This document shows positions 1 to 8,753 of a DNA stretch of 64,000 nucleotides, piece by piece (position 1 is the stretch's first letter; every line of letters begins with the position of its first letter). Both the position numbers and the translations under genes were made by a program. The DNA is from Agathobacter sp. GTDB lineage: Bacteria > Bacillota > Clostridia > Lachnospirales > Lachnospiraceae. A model generated the notes under the pieces. That model did not search any database and had not been told where the DNA came from. It saw only the letters and a program-made list of their open reading frames with translations. The stretch spans positions 62,001 to 126,000 of the forward strand of contig JALEZW010000046.1 of assembly GCA_022772675.1 (NCBI GenBank), in the 5' to 3' direction.

Positions 1-99
1 CAAAGGGAACATAAAATTTTGTTCATTGACAGCACAGAATATCCGAAATTAAAGCAGGAGAGGAGATTAATCATTGATGAGGATCTTTGTGAGATTTGA
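1..99 (+). CDS. csn2: Csn2 C-terminal fragment (type II-A CRISPR adaptation protein), truncated by window start
   Basis: Frame 1 reads ...QREHKILFIDSTEYPKLKQERRLIIDEDLCEI*, resembling the Csn2 C-terminus (LFLE...LDEDYFLI); directly precedes the CRISPR leader. Not in the ORF track because it is short and truncated. Confidence 0.75.
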   Translation, partial: QREHKILFIDSTEYPKLKQERRLIIDEDLCEI

Positions 100-215
100 T
101 ATAAAATCATAAAACTGGAATATTTGATGGTTTTCAATAAAAAAATATGCTATTATGTAGTTGAGTTTACATGGCAGTTGCAAGCTGTTTTCTCAGACGT
201 ATTTTTTAATTTGAG
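100..215 (+). promoter_or_regulatory. CRISPR leader, ending in the leader-anchoring heptamer ATTTGAG (209-215)
   Basis: AT-rich segment between csn2 stop and first repeat; ends exactly in ATTTGAG, the leader-end motif known from streptococcal type II-A loci; extended -10-like TGCTATTAT at 148-156. Confidence 0.75.
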
Positions 216-1944
216 GTTTGAGAGTAATGTAAATTCATAGGGAATGCAAACATTTCTTCCAAGGGGAGAATATGATTCAGGGTTTGAGAGTAATGTAAAT
301 TCATAGGGAATGCAAACTGACTAAATTTACACAGCCAAAACATAGAGTTTGAGAGTAATGTAAATTCATAGGGAATGCAAACTTCTTGTTGTTCTTTTAA
401 AGCAGAACCGGGTTTGAGAGTAATGTAAATTCATAGGGAATGCAAACTTGGCGCATAAAGGACAACCTTTCCCACCGTTTGAGAGTAATGTAAATTCATA
501 GGGAATGCAAACTGATACATTGATGCCGCACTCCATATTGTGTTTGAGAGTAATGTAAATTCATAGGGAATGCAAACGCATATTCTTCCGGTGCATTTTT
601 GCAGAGGTTTGAGAGTAATGTAAATTCATAGGGAATGCAAACGAGGACGATTTGATTGAGATTCGTACAATCGTTTGAGAGTAATGTAAATTCATAGGGA
701 ATGCAAACTATCAACAAATATTTATAGAAAGGAGAATAAGTTTGAGAGTAATGTAAATTCATAGGGAATGCAAACTGTCGAAGAATAGGAGGATGCAATC
801 ATGAAGTTTGAGAGTAATGTAAATTCATAGGGAATGCAAACATATACTTAATCATCCAGCTATCAGTTTCGTTTGAGAGTAATGTAAATTCATAGGGAAT
901 GCAAACCTCTTTCTTTCTTAATTGTATGCCAGCCTCGTTTGAGAGTAATGTAAATTCATAGGGAATGCAAACCAGATCCTCCATGCTGCCATACCAATCA
1001 TTGTTTGAGAGTAATGTAAATTCATAGGGAATGCAAACATTATGCACCCCCATTATTTACTGTTAAATGTTTGAGAGTAATGTAAATTCATAGGGAATGC
1101 AAACCCAATGGTTGTAGTAAACGCAAGGGGTAAGGTTTGAGAGTAATGTAAATTCATAGGGAATGCAAACTTGACGAGTATTTAAACGACATTTTAACAG
1201 TTTGAGAGTAATGTAAATTCATAGGGAATGCAAACCTTGCGCAAGTATATAATAAAGACAGTTAAGTTTGAGAGTAATGTAAATTCATAGGGAATGCAAA
1301 CCTATTCTCAATCGGATTGTTGTTAATCAGTGTTTGAGAGTAATGTAAATTCATAGGGAATGCAAACCTGCTGGCTTGGCATTGTGTGGTGCTTTTTGTT
1401 TGAGAGTAATGTAAATTCATAGGGAATGCAAACCGTAAAAGGCGTAGGTTTAAATGATAAAATGTTTGAGAGTAATGTAAATTCATAGGGAATGCAAACT
1501 CAACTCTCTATATTCGCTTGAAAGTTCAGTTTGAGAGTAATGTAAATTCATAGGGAATGCAAACGCTCAAACAAAAGCCAAAAAAAGTTTTTAGTTTGAG
1601 AGTAATGTAAATTCATAGGGAATGCAAACCAGCAGGACTATGACAAAAGCCAATCTGGGGTTTGAGAGTAATGTAAATTCATAGGGAATGCAAACTATAT
1701 TTTTTTGCGCCAAGTGTTTTAAAGTGTTTGAGAGTAATGTAAATTCATAGGGAATGCAAACTGCTGAATATGTGAAGTTTGTGAAAATGTGTTTGAGAGT
1801 AATGTAAATTCATAGGGAATGCAAACTAGCATTTCGTTACGCAAACACCGAAACGGTTTGAGAGTAATGTAAATTCATAGGGAATGCAAACTAGGTTTTC
1901 ACTGTTGCAGCTGCTGAAGCCGTTTGAGAGTAATGTAAATTCAT
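216..1944 (+). CRISPR. Type II-A CRISPR array, 26 full 36-bp repeats GTTTGAGAGTAATGTAAATTCATAGGGAATGCAAAC plus a truncated 27th repeat (1922-1944), 26 spacers of 29-31 bp
   Basis: Repeat starts read at 216,282,347,412,477,542,607,673,740,806,871,937,1003,1069,1135,1200,1266,1332,1398,1464,1529,1594,1660,1726,1791,1856; terminal repeat diverges after 23 nt. Confidence 0.98.
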
Positions 1945-2084
1945 TGCAGGCAGGTTAGAGCACTATTTCTAAAAGACATAACTATAAAAATATACATTTC
2001 AATTACACAGCCACAGGCTATCTATCCACGAAATCACAGAAATACACATAGTCATTTCAAAGATAATCAAAAAATGATAAGCCC

Positions 2085-2113
2085 TTGTTTCTTTTACTAA
2101 AAAGGGGTATAGT
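2085..2113 (+). promoter_or_regulatory. Putative sigmaA promoter TTGTTT-N17-TATAGT for the EAL gene
   Basis: Hexamers at 2085-2090 and 2108-2113, 17-nt spacer, upstream of CDS at 2154. Confidence 0.5.
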
Positions 2114-2153
2114 GGAAGTACAGAAAAACTTGTAATGTAAAAATGAAAATGTT

Positions 2154-4097
2154 GTGGGAGTTTTACAAAAGATGGAGTGGGTTATTGAATTTGATATTGC
2201 AGCAGCTGTGCTTACTGCAATTATACTGATTTTATTTTTGAAAAAGAAAAATTATACGTCCAAGGCGAACAGGATATATCTGTGCCTCATGTCAGTAGGA
2301 TTAGCGGCATCTGTGCTGGATGTGATCAGCGTGTATGGAATGGTTTATGCAAAACAGATTCCCATCTGGATCAATCTCGTGATCAATGTGCTTTTTCTTC
2401 TTTGCATGAATTGCATTGTATTTATCTATTACTTTTATATTGCGGCTCTTGCCAGTGAAATGATAGTACAGGAACATTTGCATAAGCACTTTATGAAATT
2501 TCTTGCGCTCATAGATGTTATTTTGATTGCATCCTCTCCGTTTTCAGGGTGGGTTTTTTATTTTGATGCTCAGAGGAATTACTGTAGTGGATCTTTGAAG
2601 ATAGTCATCCATGGGATTGCGATTATCGTGTTGTCTGCCTGTCTTATCCGAATTGTACGTAACAGACAGCTTTTGACAGCAACGCAGAAATTTTGTGTGT
2701 ATCTTTATACATTTTCGAATATGGCAGCTGCTATCATTCAGTGTATTTTTCCAAAACTGCTTATTACTAATTTTACAATTTCGCTTTCCTTCATGATTAT
2801 ATATATCACACTGCAGAGACCGGAGGATAAGATTGATTCCCTGACGCAACTGGAGAATAAAGGGGCTTTTCTGGAAGAATTAAATCGGGATATTAATAGT
2901 AAAAATCAGTTTTTTCTTTTAATTGTAAAACTGCAGAATCTTAATCGTATCAATGACATGATGGGGGTTAGTATGGGAAATTCCGTGCTTCGCCATTTTT
3001 CCAGGATTCTCAGTGATGCAGCGTCAAAATCGCTGCTGTATAGGATTGGTGGCTCCCGGTTTGCTTTTCTGATTTGGGACGAGCAGGAAACGGCAAATAT
3101 TATTATGGATATAGAAAACCATGTGAAGGACGGATATGAAATCAATGGTATGCTGGTGCAGATCAATGCGCGCTACTGTCAGTTGAAGTTCCCACAGCAT
3201 GGTAAGACGGTGAATGAGCTGGAAAATATGATTCAGTTCTGTCTGACAAAGGAAGCCGGAAAAAAAGATGCCAAGGTGGTCTATGCAGATGAAAAAATGC
3301 TGGAAAATCTAAAGCGGGATCATGAAATTCAGGACATTATAAAAGAAGCTCTTGTGAAAAGAACTTTTCAGGTGTATTATCAGCCAATTTATAACTGGAG
3401 AGAGGATACCTTTGACTCGGCAGAGGCTCTTATCAGGCTGTTTGATGATAAATATGGATTTATCAGTCCGGAGGAATTTATCCCCATGGCAGAGAAAAGC
3501 GGACAGATTTTAGAAATTGGTGATTTCGTTACAGATGAAGTGTGCCGCATGATTGCTGCGAACCGGTTACAGGATTATGGGGTTAAGCATGTACATATCA
3601 ATCTTTCCGGAGTTCAGTGTATGCAAAGAGATCTGGATGAAAAGATTAAGACGGTTATGAAAAGATATAAGCTTGATCCCCATATAATCAGCTTTGAGGT
3701 TACCGAGACGGCGGCTCTGCACTCTGATTCTTATCTGACGGAGACTCTTCAGGAAATCACAGATGCGGGATTTGGACTGGCACTGGATGATTATGGAAGT
3801 GGATTTGCTACCTTTGGCTATCTTTTAAATTACCCATTTACAGAGGTGAAATTTGACAAAGAGATGGTATGGCAGTCAACCAGAGAAGAAAAGGCTATGA
3901 TTGCGTTAAATTATGTAGTAAAGATGATGAAAGAGTTAAATCTTACCATCGTAGCGGAAGGAGTGGAGACAGAAGAACAGGCAGCCAAGCTCCGTGAGAT
4001 TGGATGTGATCTCTTTCAGGGATATCTCTATGCAAAACCGATGCCGAAGCAGGAGTATATCGAGTTTCTTAGAAACCATCAAAAAAAAGAGTCATAA
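2154..4097 (+). CDS. Membrane-anchored GGDEF/EAL-domain protein; degenerate GGDEF (GGSRF), apparently intact EAL phosphodiesterase
   Basis: Multiple N-terminal TM helices; LYRIGGSRFAFLI; EALIRLFD, HINLSG, FEVTET, LDDYGSGF, VKFDKE, VAEGVET, FQGYLYAKPMP. GTG start, possibly ATG slightly downstream. Confidence 0.9.
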   Translation: MGVLQKMEWVIEFDIAAAVLTAIILILFLKKKNYTSKANRIYLCLMSVGLAASVLDVISVYGMVYAKQIPIWINLVINVLFLLCMNCIVFIYYFYIAALASEMIVQEHLHKHFMKFLALIDVILIASSPFSGWVFYFDAQRNYCSGSLKIVIHGIAIIVLSACLIRIVRNRQLLTATQKFCVYLYTFSNMAAAIIQCIFPKLLITNFTISLSFMIIYITLQRPEDKIDSLTQLENKGAFLEELNRDINSKNQFFLLIVKLQNLNRINDMMGVSMGNSVLRHFSRILSDAASKSLLYRIGGSRFAFLIWDEQETANIIMDIENHVKDGYEINGMLVQINARYCQLKFPQHGKTVNELENMIQFCLTKEAGKKDAKVVYADEKMLENLKRDHEIQDIIKEALVKRTFQVYYQPIYNWREDTFDSAEALIRLFDDKYGFISPEEFIPMAEKSGQILEIGDFVTDEVCRMIAANRLQDYGVKHVHINLSGVQCMQRDLDEKIKTVMKRYKLDPHIISFEVTETAALHSDSYLTETLQEITDAGFGLALDDYGSGFATFGYLLNYPFTEVKFDKEMVWQSTREEKAMIALNYVVKMMKELNLTIVAEGVETEEQAAKLREIGCDLFQGYLYAKPMPKQEYIEFLRNHQKKES

Positions 4098-4103
4098 CCG
4101 TGT

Positions 4104-4142
4104 ATCAAATGAGGGACAAAATACCTTTTGACCCTCATATCA
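4104..4142 (+). repeat. Palindromic dispersed repeat, copy 1
   Basis: ATGAGGGACAAAA-TACC-TTTTGACCCTCAT (4109-4138), arms with one mismatch; shares 25 identical bp (AAAATACCTTTTGACCCTCATATCA) with 57210-57234. Confidence 0.8.
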
Positions 4143-4162
4143 TTAAATATGAGGTAAATTCA

Positions 4163-4771
4163 GTGAAACTAATAAAAGTACCATATATTGACCAGAGTGT
4201 AAAATACCCTACCGGATGTGAAAGTGTTTCTTCCGTGATGCTTCTTAGGTATCTCGGTTATAATCTGTCCGTGGATGAATTTATTGAAAAATATCTGGAC
4301 TGCAGAGATATGGAGGTGCGGAACGGCATTTTGTATGGACCGGATCCCAATGTCAGTTTCTGCGGAAGTCCCTACCGGGAGGAATCCTTTGGCTGCTATG
4401 CGCCGGTGATTCAGGGAGCATTGGAGAGGGCAGCAGGGGAGAAGTACCGTTTTATTAACGAAACGGGGACATCCATAGAAGATTTGCTTACAAATTATAT
4501 TGATAAAAACATGCCGGTTGTTTTCTGGGCCTGTATCAATATGCAAAAAGAAATTCCCGGACCGGAGTGGAAACTGTTAGATACAGGGGAGCTGTTTTCG
4601 TGGGTTTCCAACGAGCACTGCATGCTTCTGGTTGGATATGATGAGAAAAATTATTATTTTAATGACCCCTATGATAACAATGGAGTTATCGGATATCCGC
4701 GGGAATTGACGGAAAAACGGCATGCAGCGCAGTATCAGATGGCAGTAGGCTGTGTCCCTCTTGCGAATTAG
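4163..4771 (+). CDS. C39-like (Peptidase_C39_2) family cysteine peptidase-like protein
   Basis: YPTGCESVSSVMLLRYLG (Cys), NEHCMLLVGYD (His), YFNDPY (Asp). ORF track starts at 4100, but the first 21 codons lie in the palindromic repeat; GTG at 4163 is preceded by GAGG. Confidence 0.7.
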   Translation: MKLIKVPYIDQSVKYPTGCESVSSVMLLRYLGYNLSVDEFIEKYLDCRDMEVRNGILYGPDPNVSFCGSPYREESFGCYAPVIQGALERAAGEKYRFINETGTSIEDLLTNYIDKNMPVVFWACINMQKEIPGPEWKLLDTGELFSWVSNEHCMLLVGYDEKNYYFNDPYDNNGVIGYPRELTEKRHAAQYQMAVGCVPLAN

Positions 4772-4842
4772 GAAAACATGAGATATAATGGGAACGATTG
4801 TGAGCTGAATCAGATAGAATGACAGACAAGGAGTAATTGAAA

Positions 4843-6294
4843 ATGAGCAAAGTTAGAACCAGATTTGCACCAAGTCCAACAGGAAGAATGCATGTGGGAA
4901 ATCTTCGTACCGCATTGTATGCATATTTAATTGCCAAGCATGAGGGTGGAGATTTTATTTTAAGAATAGAGGATACGGATCAGGAACGCTATGTGGAGGG
5001 GGCCGTGGATATTATTTACCGCACTCTGGAAAAGACCGGGCTGATTCACGATGAGGGACCGGACAAGGATGGCGGATGTGGACCGTATGTACAGAGTGAG
5101 CGTCAGGAAAAGGGTATCTATTTAAAGTACGCAAAAGAACTGATTGAAAAGGGTGAAGCTTATTACTGCTTCTGTGACAAGGAAAGACTGGAAGGCCTTA
5201 AGAAAACCGTCGGTGGAAAAGAGATTCATGTATATGACAAGCATTGTCTGCATTTGTCAAAGGAAGAAGTGGAAGAGAAACTTGCAGCAGGGGTACCCTA
5301 TGTCATCCGTCAGAATAATCCCACGGAGGGAACGACTACCTTTCAGGACGAGATTTATGGTGATATTACAGTAGACAATGCGGAGCTGGATGATATGATC
5401 TTAATTAAGTCAGACGGCTATCCGACTTATAATTTCGCCAATGTGGTGGATGATCATCTGATGGGCATTACCCATGTGGTACGGGGAAATGAGTATCTGT
5501 CATCTTCTCCGAAATATAACCGTCTCTATGAGGCTTTTGGCTGGGAGGTTCCTACCTACGTGCACTGTCCACTGATTACCGATGAAAATCACCAGAAGCT
5601 TTCCAAACGGTGCGGACATTCTTCTTTTGAGGATCTGATCGAGCAGGGCTTTTTAACAGAGGCAGTCGTTAATTTTGTGGCTCTTCTGGGATGGAGCCCG
5701 GAGGATAATCAGGAAATTATGACTATGCAGGAGATGATTGAGAAATTTGATTATCACCATATGAGCAAGTCCCCCGCTGTATTTGATTTTACAAAATTGA
5801 AGTGGATGAATGGGGAGTACATTAAAAAGATGGACTTTGATGAGTTCTATGAGATGGCACTCCCATACATCAGGGAAGTTATCACGAAAGATTATGATCT
5901 GAAAAAGATTGCAAAGATGGTTCAGACCCGGATTGAAATTTTCCCGGATATTAAGGAGCATATTGATTTCTTTGAGGAACTGCCGGAATATGATATTTCC
6001 ATGTACACCCATAAGAAAATGAAAACCAATGCACAGACGTCTCTTGAGGTTTTGACGGATGTACTGCCGATTCTGGAGGCACAGGATGATTTCAGCAACG
6101 ATGCATTATATCAGACCCTCCTTTCCTATGTGGAGAAGAAGGGCGTAAAGAATGGCTATGTGATGTGGCCAATCCGTACTGCAGTATCCGGAAAACAGAT
6201 GACACCGGGTGGGGCAACAGAACTGATGGAAGTACTGGGAAAAGAGGAATCTCTTGCGCGTATCCGCAGGGGAATTGAGAAACTTTCCCAATAG
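4843..6294 (+). CDS. gltX: Glutamate--tRNA ligase
   Basis: [28 protein letters not shown] (HIGH-type) and QKLSKRCG (KMSKS-type). Confidence 0.97.
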   Translation: MSKVRTRFAPSPTGRMHVGNLRTALYAYLIAKHEGGDFILRIEDTDQERYVEGAVDIIYRTLEKTGLIHDEGPDKDGGCGPYVQSERQEKGIYLKYAKELIEKGEAYYCFCDKERLEGLKKTVGGKEIHVYDKHCLHLSKEEVEEKLAAGVPYVIRQNNPTEGTTTFQDEIYGDITVDNAELDDMILIKSDGYPTYNFANVVDDHLMGITHVVRGNEYLSSSPKYNRLYEAFGWEVPTYVHCPLITDENHQKLSKRCGHSSFEDLIEQGFLTEAVVNFVALLGWSPEDNQEIMTMQEMIEKFDYHHMSKSPAVFDFTKLKWMNGEYIKKMDFDEFYEMALPYIREVITKDYDLKKIAKMVQTRIEIFPDIKEHIDFFEELPEYDISMYTHKKMKTNAQTSLEVLTDVLPILEAQDDFSNDALYQTLLSYVEKKGVKNGYVMWPIRTAVSGKQMTPGGATELMEVLGKEESLARIRRGIEKLSQ

Positions 6295-6302
6295 GAGAAT
6301 AC

Positions 6303-8138
6303 ATGGATTATAATGAATCACAGCGTAAGGCCATCCGTCATAAGGATGGTCCGATGCTTGTTCTGGCGGGACCCGGTTCCGGGAAAACCGCCGTTATTAC
6401 AGAAAGGACGGTCCACCTGATCAGAGACTGCGGAGTGGATCCGTCCAACATTCTTGTGATCACATTTACAAGGGCAGCGGCATTGGAAATGAAGCAGCGT
6501 TTTCTGTCAAAAATCGGAGAGGATAAGAGCCGGGTTACTTTTGGCACCTTTCATGCGGTCTTTTTTATGGTCTTAAAGCTGGCCTATCATTTTGATTCCG
6601 GAAACATTGTTTCAGAGGAACAGCGATTCCGGTTCATGCGGGAAATTCTATCCTATTATCACCTGGAATACCGGGACGAAAGTGAATTTATCGGGGATAT
6701 CTTAACGGAAATCAGCCGTGTCAAAAATGAGCAGATTCCACTGGAGCATTTTTATTCCTCCTGCTGCGGAGAGGATATCTTTCGCAAAATTTTCAGGGAG
6801 TACGATGAGAGACTGAAAAGAAACCGTCTGCTGGATTTTGATGATATGCTTACCTTCACCTATGACCTGTTTACCCAGAGAACGGATATCCTGTCGGCCT
6901 GGCAAAAAAAATACCGATATATTCTGATTGATGAGTTCCAGGATATCAATACAATTCAGTTTAAGATCATGCAGATGTTAGCAGCACCGGAAAATAATCT
7001 GTTTGTGGTAGGGGATGATGACCAGTCCATTTACCGTTTTCGTGGGTCGAAGCCGGAAATTATGCTGGGATTTCAAAAAACCTACCCGGGTGCCGGAATT
7101 GTAACACTTGACATCAATTACCGTTGTGAACCTGCGGTAGTTCAGGCATCCATGAATCTGATTTCCCATAACGAGGAACGGTTTGCGAAAAATATACATG
7201 CGGCAAAATCCGGAGATACTCCGGTTTCTTTTCAGTGCTTTGAGGACTGCAATAAAGAGAATGCCTTTCTGGTGTCTGATATTAAAAAAGCGGTGCAGGA
7301 GCAGACACCGCTTTCGGAGATTGCTGTTTTGTTCCGCACCAATATGCAGCCCCGTGCACTGATGGAACAGATGGTGTCTGCCAATATTGCTTTTCGCAGC
7401 AAAGACCGGATACCGGATCTCTATGAGCACTGGATCGCAAAGGATCTGTTCACTTATATCAGGATTGCCCGGGGAAGTGACAGGAGAGAGGACTTTCTCT
7501 CCATTATGAATAAGCCGAAACGTTATATTGGCAGGGACAGTCTGACGGAACCCCGGGTGTCTTTCGAAGAGTGGATGAAGATGTATGAGGAGCAGCCGTG
7601 GATTGCGGAGCGGATAGAAAAACTCATGTTTGACTGTAAGCATCTTTCCCGGATGAGTCCTTATGCTGCCATCAATTACATCCGCCGTGGAATCGGTTAT
7701 GACGATTATCTTGCAGAATATGCGGAATACCGGAACGTAAATAAAGAGGATTTCTATGAGGTGGCGGATGAAATTTTAGCCGGGGCAAAAGGTTTCCAGA
7801 CCTATGAAGCGTGGTTTTCCCATATTGAGGAGTATCGGAAAGAATTAAAAAGAATGGCACAGGAGAAAAACAATAAGGTGGATTCCGTTACTTTTGCCAC
7901 ACTGCACAGTGCCAAGGGTCTGGAGTTTGACCGGGTATATTTGATTGATGCAAACGAGGGAATGATGCCCTATAAGAAAGCCGTGTTAAAGCAGGATGTG
8001 GAGGAGGAACGGCGCCTGTTTTACGTGGGAATGACCCGGGCAAAGAAAAAACTGACCATCTGCTCCGTGAAAAAAATGCGGGGAAAGGATACGGAAATAT
8101 CAAGATTTGTGGCGGAAGCCGGAAAAACTGATAGGTAA
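6303..8138 (+). CDS. UvrD/Rep-family superfamily 1 ATP-dependent DNA helicase
   Basis: GPGSGKTAVITERTV (Walker A), LIDEFQDIN, VGDDDQSIYRFRGS, NYRCEP, LHSAKGLEFDRVYLID, FYVGMTRAKKKL. Confidence 0.95.
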   Translation: MDYNESQRKAIRHKDGPMLVLAGPGSGKTAVITERTVHLIRDCGVDPSNILVITFTRAAALEMKQRFLSKIGEDKSRVTFGTFHAVFFMVLKLAYHFDSGNIVSEEQRFRFMREILSYYHLEYRDESEFIGDILTEISRVKNEQIPLEHFYSSCCGEDIFRKIFREYDERLKRNRLLDFDDMLTFTYDLFTQRTDILSAWQKKYRYILIDEFQDINTIQFKIMQMLAAPENNLFVVGDDDQSIYRFRGSKPEIMLGFQKTYPGAGIVTLDINYRCEPAVVQASMNLISHNEERFAKNIHAAKSGDTPVSFQCFEDCNKENAFLVSDIKKAVQEQTPLSEIAVLFRTNMQPRALMEQMVSANIAFRSKDRIPDLYEHWIAKDLFTYIRIARGSDRREDFLSIMNKPKRYIGRDSLTEPRVSFEEWMKMYEEQPWIAERIEKLMFDCKHLSRMSPYAAINYIRRGIGYDDYLAEYAEYRNVNKEDFYEVADEILAGAKGFQTYEAWFSHIEEYRKELKRMAQEKNNKVDSVTFATLHSAKGLEFDRVYLIDANEGMMPYKKAVLKQDVEEERRLFYVGMTRAKKKLTICSVKKMRGKDTEISRFVAEAGKTDR

Positions 8139-8156
8139 ACGGTTTAACTGGTGAAG

Positions 8157-8230
8157 TCCCCCTCCCATGACAGTGAAAAATCTGTAAAACCGGAACAAAT
8201 ATCAAAGAAACACATGCCATGGGAGGGGGA
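8157..8230. repeat. 13-bp perfect inverted repeat (TCCCCCTCCCATG ... CATGGGAGGGGGA) around a 48-nt interior, between convergent genes
   Basis: Arms 8157-8169 and 8218-8230 are exact reverse complements. Confidence 0.85.
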
Positions 8231-8272
8231 AACTGCAGAATCTACATAGGCAGCATTCAAATACAGAAGAAT

Positions 8273-8599
8273 TTATTCTTCTTCCGTCTCAAAATATCCC
8301 TCTTCATCAAGCAGCTCATCAAAACGCTTGGCAGCAAGGGAATACTCCCCTTCATCGGCGATCATATCAATCTGCGGCATTCCCTCTTCATCTTCAGCAT
8401 AGCGGTAAAGGTAAACAGTACCTTCCTCATTTTCGGAACCATCCGGATTCAGTGGGAGTAATGCTATATAGTCCCGGTGGTTTGCTTCAAAGATGGTAAG
8501 AATTTCACACTCTACTTCACCCTCATCCAGTTCGAGAGTGACACGGATATCATCAATTTCGTCAGGAGTAACCGGAGTTGCTTTTTCTGTATTAGACAT
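8273..8599 (-). CDS. DUF1292 domain protein (YrzB-like)
   Basis: RVTLELDEGEVECEILTIFEANHRDYIALLPLNPDGSENEEGTVYLYRY; small acidic protein typical of DUF1292. Confidence 0.85.
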   Translation of the reverse strand: MSNTEKATPVTPDEIDDIRVTLELDEGEVECEILTIFEANHRDYIALLPLNPDGSENEEGTVYLYRYAEDEEGMPQIDMIADEGEYSLAAKRFDELLDEEGYFETEEE

Positions 8600-8638
8600 A
8601 AAATACCTCTTTTCTATAGTTCGTTAATAGTTGTTTTC

Positions 8639-8668
8639 ATTATAATCGAGGAGGATATGGCTTGTCAA
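8639..8668 (-). promoter_or_regulatory. Consensus sigmaA promoter TTGACA-N18-TATAAT for the DUF1292 gene
   Basis: Minus strand: TTGACA = complement of 8663-8668, TATAAT = complement of 8639-8644. Confidence 0.8.
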
Positions 8669-8680
8669 ATCAAAAAAAGA

Positions 8681-8709
8681 TATACAAAGAAAATAAAAAA
8701 GGGTATAAT
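8681..8709 (+). promoter_or_regulatory. Putative promoter TATACA-N17-TATAAT for the GH13-like gene
   Basis: Perfect -10 (8704-8709), weak -35 (8681-8686), 45 nt upstream of the start codon. Confidence 0.5.
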
Positions 8710-8753
8710 AGCTATCAGCTGATGATGCAATAGAAAAAGAATAGGATGTAAAC

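Noticed and set aside
100-215. tracrRNA/anti-repeat within the leader
   Set aside because: No segment complementary to the repeat was found between csn2 and the array; it is expected near cas9 outside the window.
496-1486. Minus-strand ORFs translating as repeated VCIPYEFTLLSN / FAFPMNLHYSQT
   Set aside because: They are reverse translations of the CRISPR repeats (repeat plus 30-bp spacer = 66 bp = 22 codons keeps frame), not genes.
1945-2153. Additional degenerate CRISPR repeats or a riboswitch downstream of the array
   Set aside because: No further repeat-like sequence and no recognisable c-di-GMP riboswitch core were seen before the EAL gene.
6901-6930. sigma28-like -10 (CCGATAT) in the uvrD-like gene
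   Set aside because: It lies inside coding sequence, no TAAA -35 at the right distance, and no flagellar gene follows.
6978-7643. Long antisense ORFs inside gltX, uvrD-like, GH13-like and polC genes (e.g. 6978-7643, 8928-9932, 61430-62533)
   Set aside because: They lie opposite well-supported genes, lack recognisable domains, and are rich in residues expected from antisense reading.
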